A program made the translations under genes and the position numbers. The notes under the pieces are model-generated. The model ran no database searches. It saw nothing but the letters and a program-made list of their open reading frames with translations, and had not been told where the DNA came from. Below are positions 48,010 through 55,261 of a stretch of 64,000 nt of DNA, one piece after another. The number at the start of each line of letters is the position of its first letter. The first letter of the stretch is position 1. Source of the DNA: Segatella copri (GTDB lineage: Bacteria > Bacteroidota > Bacteroidia > Bacteroidales > Bacteroidaceae); the NCBI RefSeq assembly GCF_026015625.1, contig NZ_JAPDVG010000001.1, forward strand, positions 806,001 to 870,000, in the 5' to 3' direction.

Positions 48010-48651
48010 TTATTTCTTCTTGAGCCCCTTGTATACAAGGAAAGCTACAATAACAACGGCTAGAGCCAAGATGATGTAACCGAGCTCATGACTATACTTT
48101 AATGCCTGCTGATATACATCTTGAGTTGTTTTATAGTCTGTATATCGGTAAATACCCCAACCGATGGTTGCTAAAACAGTATTCCAGATGCCAGCACCGA
48201 TTGTGGTATAGAGCAGGAATTTGCCTACATGCATACCTGCCAAACCGGCTGGAATGCTGATTAACTGGCGAACAGCTGGTACCAGGCGCCCAAAAATAGT
48301 GGATGCGGCTCCATGCTTGCGGAAATACTCTTCTGCAACTTCTACCTTTTGGCGGTCTATCAGGCACATATGTCCGATGCGGCTGTCGGCAAAACGGTAG
48401 ATGATAGGACGACCTACCCATTTGGCTAAATAATAGTTGATAAGTGCACCGATATTGGCACCAATGGTGGCAAATACGATGACTAGGATAAACGACATTC
48501 CGCTATCAGGATCCATGGCTTTCCATGCTGCAGGTGGAACAACCACCTCTGATGGGAATGGGATGAATGAACTCTCGATAGCCATGAAAAGGGCTACTAC
48601 CCAGTAATTTAAATTGTCGAGTATCCAAAGAAAAAGCTCTGCTGTATTCAT
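48010..48651 (-). CDS. DedA family (VTT domain) membrane protein
   Basis: 213 residues with five or six membrane segments. DedA motifs: ALFMAIESSFIPFPSEVVVPPAAW (N-terminal Glu and re-entrant loop), ATIGANIGALINYYLAKWVGRP and the signature FGRLVPAVRQLISIPAGLAGM. The family are flippases for undecaprenyl phosphate or lipids needed for envelope homeostasis. The minus-strand gene ends at the terminator; glnS is 64 bases upstream, separated by a stem-loop. Confidence 0.93.
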   Translation of the reverse strand: MNTAELFLWILDNLNYWVVALFMAIESSFIPFPSEVVVPPAAWKAMDPDSGMSFILVIVFATIGANIGALINYYLAKWVGRPIIYRFADSRIGHMCLIDRQKVEVAEEYFRKHGAASTIFGRLVPAVRQLISIPAGLAGMHVGKFLLYTTIGAGIWNTVLATIGWGIYRYTDYKTTQDVYQQALKYSHELGYIILALAVVIVAFLVYKGLKKK

Positions 48652-48671
48652 TTGTTATCTTGAATCTGAAT

Positions 48672-48707
48672 AATATCTGTCTCAGCTGTTGAAACTGAGA
48701 CAGATAT
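48672..48707. terminator. 14-bp stem-loop between glnS and dedA
   Basis: ATATCTGTCTCAG pairs with CTGAGACAGATAT. There is only a weak T run on the minus strand, so partial termination or processing is possible. Confidence 0.55.
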
Positions 48708-48714
48708 AGGTGAT

Positions 48715-50430
48715 TTATTTATTCTGTTTTGCCCATGTATCCTTCAAACCAACGGTTTTGTTGAATACTGGTTTTTCTGCAGTAGAATCAAGATCGGCCA
48801 TGAAATAACCGATACGCTGGAACTGGAGATATTCACCTGGCTTCTTGCTGGCTGCATATTCCTCAACATAGCAATTAGGATAGTCGTGGAAACTGTCTGG
48901 GTTGAGCAACTCGTGGAAATCACGCTCATCAGCAGATGGATTTTCTACCATAAAGAGACGGTCGTATTCGCGCACCTCTGCCTTTACGCAGTGATCAGCT
49001 GATACCCAATGCAATGTACCCTTAACCTTACGGTTGGCACCTTCCATGCCGCTCTTACTGATAGGATCGTATTCAGCCTGAATCTCAGTGATAACGCCAT
49101 TTTCGTCCTTTGTGCATCCTGTGCACTTAACGATGTAAGCATTCTTCAGACGAACTTCTTTACCCGGAGTCATTCGGAAGAATTTTTTAGGAGCATCTTC
49201 CATAAAGTCAGCACGCTCTATCCAGAGATTCTTAGAGAATGTGATGGTGTGTGTGCCATCAGCTTCATTTTCCGGATTATTGATTGCTTCCATTTCCTCT
49301 GTTTCACCTTCCGGATAGTTGGTAATTACGAGTTTTACAGGATCAAGTACTGCACTCACACGACATGCTTTCTTGTTCAAGTCTTCTCTAACAGATGCTT
49401 CGAGTAAGGCCATATCGTTGAGAGCATCGAACTTAGTATAACCGATACTGTCGATAAACATACGAATACTCTCAGGAGAGTAACCGCGACGGCGCATTCC
49501 GCAAAGAGTAGGCATACGTGGGTCGTCCCATCCGATAACCAGTTTCTCATCAACCAGCTGGTGAAGCTTACGCTTGCTCATTACTGTATAAGTGAGGTTC
49601 AATCGGTTGAACTCAATCTGACGTGGACGATTGTCGTTTAATACATCTGCAGTTCCGTCCTTCTCCTTCAAGAAGTCGATGAACTTATCGTAAAGCGGAC
49701 GGTGAGGTACAAATTCCAATGTACAGATAGAGTGGGTTACCCCTTCAAAGTAGTCACTCTGTCCGTGAGCGAAATCATACATAGGATATGCATGCCATTT
49801 TGTTCCTGTACGGTGATGAGGAGTTTGGATGATACGATACATGATAGGATCGCGGAAATGCATGTTTGGATTCGCCATATCGAGTTTTGCGCGAAGAACC
49901 ATGCTGCCTTCTACGGCCTCAGGAGTATTCATCTTCTCAAACAAAGCAAGGCTTTCTTCGATTGGGCGATCACGGTATGGACTAGCAGTACCCGGAGAGG
50001 TAGGAGTACCCTTCTGCTGTGCTATTTCTTCAGCAGTTTGTTCATCTATATATGCATTGCCCTTCTTGATCATCCAGACAGCAAAATCCCAAAGCTTCTC
50101 AAAGTAGTCAGAAGCATAGTAGATATTGCCCCACTTGAAACCGAGCCACTGGATGTCTTGAAGAATATTCTCTACATATTCATTGTTTTCCTTGCTAGGG
50201 TTAGTGTCATCAAAACGAAGATTGCAAACACCATTATATTTCTCTGCAACACCAAAGTCCATGCAGATAGCTTTGGCATGGCCGATATGCAGATAACCAT
50301 TAGGCTCTGGCGGAAAACGAGTCTGGATTCGTCCTCCGTTTTTGCCTTCTTTGAGGTCTTCCTCAACTAACTGTTCTACGAAAGAGATACTTTTCTTCTC
50401 TTCCAAATTGTTTTCTTCATTAATTGCCAT
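48715..50430 (-). CDS. glnS: Glutaminyl-tRNA synthetase
   Basis: 571 residues, class I synthetase. HIGH motif in RFPPEPNGYLHIGHAKAICMDF (about residues 42-55), NLRFDDTNPSKE, KMSKS equivalent VMSKRKLHQLV, and the glutamine/glutamate-specific anticodon-binding beta-barrels at the C-terminus (about 345-560, with FMEDAPKKFFRMTPGKEVRLKNAY). It charges tRNA-Gln with glutamine. The presence of GlnRS means the organism does not need GatCAB for Gln-tRNA. A minus-strand TATCTTTG box lies at 50467-50474. Confidence 0.96.
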   Translation of the reverse strand: MAINEENNLEEKKSISFVEQLVEEDLKEGKNGGRIQTRFPPEPNGYLHIGHAKAICMDFGVAEKYNGVCNLRFDDTNPSKENNEYVENILQDIQWLGFKWGNIYYASDYFEKLWDFAVWMIKKGNAYIDEQTAEEIAQQKGTPTSPGTASPYRDRPIEESLALFEKMNTPEAVEGSMVLRAKLDMANPNMHFRDPIMYRIIQTPHHRTGTKWHAYPMYDFAHGQSDYFEGVTHSICTLEFVPHRPLYDKFIDFLKEKDGTADVLNDNRPRQIEFNRLNLTYTVMSKRKLHQLVDEKLVIGWDDPRMPTLCGMRRRGYSPESIRMFIDSIGYTKFDALNDMALLEASVREDLNKKACRVSAVLDPVKLVITNYPEGETEEMEAINNPENEADGTHTITFSKNLWIERADFMEDAPKKFFRMTPGKEVRLKNAYIVKCTGCTKDENGVITEIQAEYDPISKSGMEGANRKVKGTLHWVSADHCVKAEVREYDRLFMVENPSADERDFHELLNPDSFHDYPNCYVEEYAASKKPGEYLQFQRIGYFMADLDSTAEKPVFNKTVGLKDTWAKQNK

Positions 50431-50466
50431 AATTCAATAAAAAGAATAATTTTTAAATTTATGGTG

Positions 50467-50474
50467 CAAAGATA
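50467..50474 (-). promoter_or_regulatory. -7 promoter element for glnS
   Basis: The minus strand reads TATCTTTG about 37 bases before the start codon. Confidence 0.6.
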
Positions 50475-50590
50475 CAAATTTAATTGTAAGTACCGAAATT
50501 ATCTGGCAGATAATTTTGTTTTGGGAGCAATAATTCACAAAATATGTTTTTAAACATATAAAAAGATTCGTTCGTTTCGAAAAATATGTC

Positions 50591-50690
50591 TATCTTTGCA
50601 TCGTTATCCTGAATACAATCTTTTTACCTTAAATGAAACTAATACCAAAAAGAACGCCTTCGCTGTGAAGCGAGGGCGTTCTGCTTTTTA
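50591..50690 (+). ncRNA. Candidate short transcript (possible sRNA) between glnS and the lipoprotein gene
   Basis: A plus-strand TATCTTTG promoter box (50591-50598) is followed about 45 bases later by a strong hairpin with T run (50646-50690) and no gene between. Expected transcript is about 85-90 nt. It contains an 11-codon frame (MKLIPKRTPSL) that ends within the hairpin. It could be an sRNA, a leader peptide remnant or noise. Confidence 0.35.
50646..50690. terminator. Bidirectional terminator
   Basis: AGAACGCC(T)TCGCT pairs with AGCGAGGGCGTTCT around GTGA, with AAAAA on the left and CTTTTTA on the right. It ends the minus-strand lipoprotein gene. Confidence 0.85.
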
Positions 50691-50708
50691 TACCAGGTTC
50701 ATATTCTA

Positions 50709-51083
50709 TTACTTTTTGCGGAATGTTTCGTTCTTAATAATGATTGAACCTTCTTCTGTATCGAGTGTTGCCTGCTCCTGAACATCGGCATCGAGACCCT
50801 TGCGGCTCAGGATAATCACAGCTGCTTTACCTTCTGGCTTAGCTGGCAATTCCCACTTGTAAAATTCCTTGTTAAGGCCTTTTACTTTAACAGAGAAATC
50901 ACTGTTCAAAGTTACACTACGCTCACCATCTGCGCTCTTATATTCACCGGCTGCGGCAGCCTGAAATGCAGAATCGGTTACAACAGTCTGTTCTGCCTGA
51001 GCTGGTGCTGGTGCCTTTTTCTCAGAACATGCTGTGAAAGCTATCAGGCCCATAGCAAATGCAAGAATTGATAATTTCTTCAT
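50709..51083 (-). CDS. Small lipoprotein, NlpE-like N-terminal pattern uncertain
   Basis: 124 residues. Lipoprotein signal MKKLSILAFAMGLIAFTACSE (Cys 19), then an Ala/Pro-rich linker (KKAPAPAQAEQ). The single beta-rich domain reads AAAAGEYKSADGERSVTLNSDFSVKVKGLNKEFYKWELPAKPEGKAAVIIL and ends KNETFRKK. The G-E-Y...D-G...TL...Y pattern recalls NlpE/copper-resistance N-terminal domains, but the CxxC of NlpE is absent, so I leave it as a hypothetical lipoprotein. Monocistronic with terminator. Confidence 0.72.
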   Translation of the reverse strand: MKKLSILAFAMGLIAFTACSEKKAPAPAQAEQTVVTDSAFQAAAAGEYKSADGERSVTLNSDFSVKVKGLNKEFYKWELPAKPEGKAAVIILSRKGLDADVQEQATLDTEEGSIIIKNETFRKK

Positions 51084-51160
51084 AATCTTTAAATTTTATA
51101 TGTTAATAATAATGTATAATCTAAACCGTTTTTATAAGCTAACTCTTTTTATACATTTGT

Positions 51161-51859
51161 TTATCTCAGTGGTATGCTATAGAATGATAGTATTCCACTG
51201 GTACAAATGATTACCCAAATAGAAACGAGCCCCGTAATGATAGGGACGCTTGCAAATCTGATGTCGTGGTTGGTCTTAAAACGTTCGGTATGCTTCCTTA
51301 AAAAATACTGAAATATATAATAATATAAGGTGGCATAGAGAAAACCAATGAGGGTACCAATCAGGATGTCGCCAAAATAGTGTACACCGAGATACATTCG
51401 GGAATAACTGGTTATCAATGCCCATAGGCATAAGAATATCGTGAGTTTGCTCCGGCGAACCAGATATTGTGCAAAGAAGGCCATGCTCCATGCATTGGCT
51501 GCATGAGAAGATGGGAAACCATATCTGCCACCCCGATATCCTTGAACAACATGTACCATCGGACTGATAGGATTATCAGGATTGCTGGGACGCATTCTTG
51601 CTACTAATGGCTTCAGAATTCCTGATGCAGTCTGGTCTGAAAACAAGATAATCAGAGTGATGACAACTATAGTGCTCATCACAACCTTGACAGGAAAATT
51701 CTTTAGCAGTACAAAGATAAAACTGGCATAGAACGGAACCCATACAAAACGGTCTGAGAAAATCATCATGAAGTAATCCCAATACACGTTGTGAAAACCA
51801 TTGAAAAACAGAAAAATCTGCGTATCAATCTGTTCTATTTGATGAAGTAATTCTATCAT
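51161..51859 (-). CDS. PAP2-family membrane phosphatase
   Basis: 232 residues with five or six membrane helices. The three PAP2 active-site blocks are complete: KPLVARMRPSNPDNP, GFPSSHAANAWSMAFF and SYSRMYLGVHYFGDILIG. It probably removes phosphate from undecaprenyl pyrophosphate, phosphatidic acid or a lipid A precursor in the periplasmic leaflet. Upstream, 70 bases away on the same strand, lies an LTA-synthase-like enzyme, so both may modify envelope lipids. Confidence 0.92.
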   Translation of the reverse strand: MIELLHQIEQIDTQIFLFFNGFHNVYWDYFMMIFSDRFVWVPFYASFIFVLLKNFPVKVVMSTIVVITLIILFSDQTASGILKPLVARMRPSNPDNPISPMVHVVQGYRGGRYGFPSSHAANAWSMAFFAQYLVRRSKLTIFLCLWALITSYSRMYLGVHYFGDILIGTLIGFLYATLYYYIFQYFLRKHTERFKTNHDIRFASVPIITGLVSIWVIICTSGILSFYSIPLR

Positions 51860-51929
51860 AGTCTTTCTTTATGAAATTCTGTAATGTTCGCTTTCTTGTT
51901 TCTGATAATCTGTTGCCCTGTCGTTTGGG

Positions 51930-53840
51930 CTATTTTGCACTCAAGTCATCGTACAACTTCTGTAGATAAGCCATGCCTCGCTTCAGGTTATAACCTTTTT
52001 TGCCTTTATCATAAACAACCTTTTTGGATTTATTGTCGTAGATGATAGAGTTCTCCTCTGATACCATGCCGAAAGCATCGGGTACATCAAAGAATGCAAA
52101 TTTAGGAGTAGCATCACTCAACATATTCTTGCTGAACAAGAAGTCTTTGTGAGGAATGCCTAATTGTCCGAGCAGTGTAGCTGCTATATCATGCTGACTT
52201 CCTATGAGCTTAACATTCATTGGGCGAGCTATTGCTCCACCGGTCATGATAAGTGGAATCTGATAGCGGCTGCGGTCAAAGTTGTCAAGATGTTCTTTGT
52301 ATGCGCCAACATGATCGGCAACGAGTAATACCAAAGTATTTTTCCATCTAGGCAATTTGCTGTATTCACGCAGAAGATGACCTATGACACTATCAGTGTA
52401 AGCAAATGCATTTAAACGCTTGTCTTTCAGTCTGCTATATGGTACATCGAATGGCTCATGACTGCTTGATGTCTGGAATACTCTCAGCATAGGCTGTTTG
52501 GCATTCTGTTCTTTCCTGAGGTCTGCAAGCAGCCGGTTGGCTACGATATGATCGTGTACTCCCCATTTGCTCAATTTGTCTTCTATAGGGAAATCACTAT
52601 CTGAAATGATTCTCTCATAGCCCTGGGAAACCAGCCAAGAGCGTTGGTTGGCAAAATCAACATCACCACCATAATAATATGCATTGCCGTAATGCTTTGC
52701 TTTAGCCAATGAACGTGCCAATGATGGTAATTGTGCAGATTTTGCCGGGTAGCGCATGATGCTGGTTGTAGGTTGTGCAGGATAACCGCTCAAAACAGCA
52801 ACCAGACCACGATCCGTGCGGAAAGTGTTGGAATAGAATCTTGGGAAGAAAATTCCCTTTTTGGCTATTGAGTCCAAGCAGACCGCTACGTCTTTATGTG
52901 TTCCGACGGAAGGCATGATGTCGTTGGCAAAGCTTTCCATAATAATAATAAGTATATCCGGCTTTCCGTTTTTCCGAGCTTCTTCATTCAGGAGCGGGTA
53001 GGTGTTCTGGTCGCTTGAACTTACCATTTGAGCAAAGAGCTTGTTAGCTTCTTCTTCTGACATGTATCGGTATTGCGATGCAAAATCTTCCTGATGGGTC
53101 AGTGATTCAAACAGGCTGAACATCGGATTGACGGCAGCATGATTCAAAAACGCATTTTGGCTGAAATATGCCTTTCCTGTATTTGTTGTAGATACAGTAA
53201 ATCCTCCTCTGATAGGGATGAAGAGAAGGGCAGTAAGCAGCAACAGAATAAGAGAATGGCGCATACGATGATGCTCTATGTCAGAGTAGCGCGTTCTGCG
53301 ACCACTGCCGAAATCTCCAAAACCATAGTTGCTGTATCTGCTGGAATAGCGCTTCTGGGTATGAGGCATGCGGAGTGCGAACCAGACGGCTATGGTAAGC
53401 AGCATAGTGATGAGGAGAGCAAAAAAGATGTAAAGCCCTCCAACACTTGCAAGTGCATCCTTTGGCGAAGTAAAGAAATAATATAATGGAGTGCTATCTA
53501 GCGGGAAGTTCCAATATGGATATAATCCTGCATTCAGTACGAATGTAATGGAAACCAGGAAAGATGCCAGTATATAATAAGCATTCAGAATGGGACGTAT
53601 AATCTCCTTACGAAACCAAATCATTGCGATGAGCAACAAACCCGGTAGTGCGGTGAGGTAACCAGCCATAGAGAGGTCGAGTGATAAACCGTACCACATC
53701 ACTGTAGGCATTTCGCTCCAGATATTATCGATAGGTTGTGTAGCAGAAGCCTTTTCCAATATCATGAAAAATGGTTTCTGAATACTGAACAAAATGACAA
53801 ACGTAAAATACGTTTTTATAAACCACAATATTTGCTTCAT
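51930..53840 (-). CDS. LTA synthase-like membrane sulfatase-fold transferase
   Basis: 636 residues. Five N-terminal membrane helices (to about 210) and a periplasmic alkaline-phosphatase/sulfatase-type domain: PDILIIIMESFANDIM (metal Glu), FYSNTFRTDRGLVAVLSGYPAQP (nucleophile Thr in FRTDRG), YYYGGDVDFANQRSWLVSQGYERII, FQTSSSHEPFD and VLLVADHVGAYKEH (metal Asp/His). In Bacteroidota, which lack lipoteichoic acid, such enzymes probably transfer phosphoglycerol or phosphoethanolamine to surface glycans or lipids. Longer than typical phosphoethanolamine transferases. Confidence 0.88.
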   Translation of the reverse strand: MKQILWFIKTYFTFVILFSIQKPFFMILEKASATQPIDNIWSEMPTVMWYGLSLDLSMAGYLTALPGLLLIAMIWFRKEIIRPILNAYYILASFLVSITFVLNAGLYPYWNFPLDSTPLYYFFTSPKDALASVGGLYIFFALLITMLLTIAVWFALRMPHTQKRYSSRYSNYGFGDFGSGRRTRYSDIEHHRMRHSLILLLLTALLFIPIRGGFTVSTTNTGKAYFSQNAFLNHAAVNPMFSLFESLTHQEDFASQYRYMSEEEANKLFAQMVSSSDQNTYPLLNEEARKNGKPDILIIIMESFANDIMPSVGTHKDVAVCLDSIAKKGIFFPRFYSNTFRTDRGLVAVLSGYPAQPTTSIMRYPAKSAQLPSLARSLAKAKHYGNAYYYGGDVDFANQRSWLVSQGYERIISDSDFPIEDKLSKWGVHDHIVANRLLADLRKEQNAKQPMLRVFQTSSSHEPFDVPYSRLKDKRLNAFAYTDSVIGHLLREYSKLPRWKNTLVLLVADHVGAYKEHLDNFDRSRYQIPLIMTGGAIARPMNVKLIGSQHDIAATLLGQLGIPHKDFLFSKNMLSDATPKFAFFDVPDAFGMVSEENSIIYDNKSKKVVYDKGKKGYNLKRGMAYLQKLYDDLSAK

Positions 53841-53990
53841 ATCTATGCTTCTTGACTAATAATTATGATATACTCGGCTTTGAGCTTGAAAATTAATGCA
53901 AAAATAACCATTTTATTTCATATAAACGACTTTTTTGTGTTTATTTTTCAAAAAAGTGAGAAAAAATTTGGTCGTTCTAAATAAAAGTCG

Positions 53991-53998
53991 TACCTTTG
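53991..53998 (+). promoter_or_regulatory. Promoter of the small AraC-type regulator
   Basis: TACCTTTG with TTTG 20 bases upstream (53967-53970), close to the form of the tRNA promoters. Confidence 0.7.
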
Positions 53999-54023
53999 TT
54001 GTAATAAATTTTATAACATAACT

Positions 54024-54446
54024 ATGGCTAAGTACAATATTCAACCTAAAAAAGAAAAAATAGCAAGATATCAATCTATGCTGAGTGAAGAAACTAAGGA
54101 CCGCCTTCGCGACGAGATAATCCGTGTTCTTGTTACTGAAAGAAAGTACAAGGACCCAGACTATAGTTCCAAGAAACTTGCAGAGGATTTGAATACTAAC
54201 TCTCGCTATATTTCTGCTGTATGCGCAACTCGATTTCATAAGAATTATGCCGAGTTGGTGAATGATTATCGAGTAAACGATGCTATGTCTTTACTTACCG
54301 ATAAGCGTTATGCAAGAATGAGTGTAGAAGGTATCAGCGAAATGGCTGGTTTCAATACTCGTCAGAGTTTCTATGCTAATTTCTTCAAGCGAATAGGCGT
54401 TACTCCTCGTCAATATCGTGCTAATCATTTTAAGGGATTGGAGTAA
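54024..54446 (+). CDS. Short AraC-type helix-turn-helix regulator
   Basis: 140 residues made up only of an N-terminal helical lead and an AraC-like DNA-binding domain: DYSSKKLAEDLNTNSRYISAVCATRFHKNYAELVNDYRVNDAM and MSVEGISEMAGFNTRQSFYANFFKRIGVTPRQYR. No effector domain, so it may be always active or act as the output part of another system. Own promoter and terminator; divergent from the LTA-synthase-like gene and convergent with the sigma factor gene. No target is suggested by the sequence. Confidence 0.85.
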   Translation: MAKYNIQPKKEKIARYQSMLSEETKDRLRDEIIRVLVTERKYKDPDYSSKKLAEDLNTNSRYISAVCATRFHKNYAELVNDYRVNDAMSLLTDKRYARMSVEGISEMAGFNTRQSFYANFFKRIGVTPRQYRANHFKGLE

Positions 54447-54476
54447 GTTTAATTGTTAATAACTAGAACATGAAAC

Positions 54477-54525
54477 AAAAAGGAGGGTGTATCAAAAGTT
54501 AATGATTCACCCTCCTTTTTGTTTT
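54477..54525. terminator. Bidirectional terminator
   Basis: AAAAAGGAGGGTG pairs with CACCCTCCTTTTT (ATCA/TGAT extend the stem), lying between the convergent AraC-type and sigma genes. Confidence 0.88.
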
Positions 54526-54541
54526 TACAAACTATTGCGAG

Positions 54542-55159
54542 TTACCTCTTGAAGTAGTTTCTCAATGCCTGGTGGCGGATACTCCTGTTCAATCTGCGTA
54601 TGGTCAGATTTCGTATCTGGCGAACTCGCTCGCGTTTGAGCCCCATATCTTCAGCAATTTCAGCCATCGTTTCTTTAGGAACACCTATACCATAGAATTT
54701 GGTGATGATTTCTTTCTCTCGTGGCAATAAATCTGCAATGCTTTCTGCCATCTTTTTCTTCATCATTTCTATATTCAGGGTATCATCTGCAATCTTTACA
54801 TCCGGATCGTTTAATATGTCTAATAGGGTATACGGATTGTTTGCGCTTAGTGGCGCATCTACAGATACAGCCTTGTCTGCGTTTCTTGGGGCAAATTTCT
54901 TCTGGTCTTTCGGTAAACGATAAAGTCCTGATTGTTTATCGATGGCCTGTGATATAGCCTTGTGAACGAATGGACCGGCATAAGCCACAAAATCGGTGCC
55001 CCGGTCGGCTTGGAACTTTCTGGCTGCCATAAGCATTGCCAGCGTTCCTTCGCTAACCAAGTCATCAAACTCAACGCCTTTACCTTTATACTGGTTGGCT
55101 ACTGATTTTACATAGTTTAAGTTCTCACTAACTATCTTGTTTATTTCTTTTTCTGTCAT
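54542..55159 (-). CDS. Compact sigma-70 family RNA polymerase sigma factor
   Basis: About 205 residues from the ATG at 55159 (MTEKEINKIV); an in-frame ATG seven codons upstream is also possible. Region 2: ENLNYVKSVANQYKGKGVEFDDLVSEGTLAMLMAARKFQADRGTDFVAYAGPFVHKAI. Region 3 is reduced, and region 4 reads LLPREKEIITKFYGIGVPKETMAEIAEDMGLKRERVRQIRNLTIRRLNR. It lacks region 1.1 and the non-conserved region, so it is shorter than the housekeeping SigA (about 287 aa in Bacteroidota). It is thus probably an alternative group 2/3 sigma factor. Lies downstream of the AddAB-like genes on the same strand. Confidence 0.9.
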   Translation of the reverse strand: MTEKEINKIVSENLNYVKSVANQYKGKGVEFDDLVSEGTLAMLMAARKFQADRGTDFVAYAGPFVHKAISQAIDKQSGLYRLPKDQKKFAPRNADKAVSVDAPLSANNPYTLLDILNDPDVKIADDTLNIEMMKKKMAESIADLLPREKEIITKFYGIGVPKETMAEIAEDMGLKRERVRQIRNLTIRRLNRSIRHQALRNYFKR

Positions 55160-55261
55160 ACTCAATAATTCTTTTTGCAAATATACATAGAATAATTCAA
55201 AAAAGCAAGTATTTTGCGCATTTTAACCAATCATTTTGGTTTCCACATATTATATATGTTT

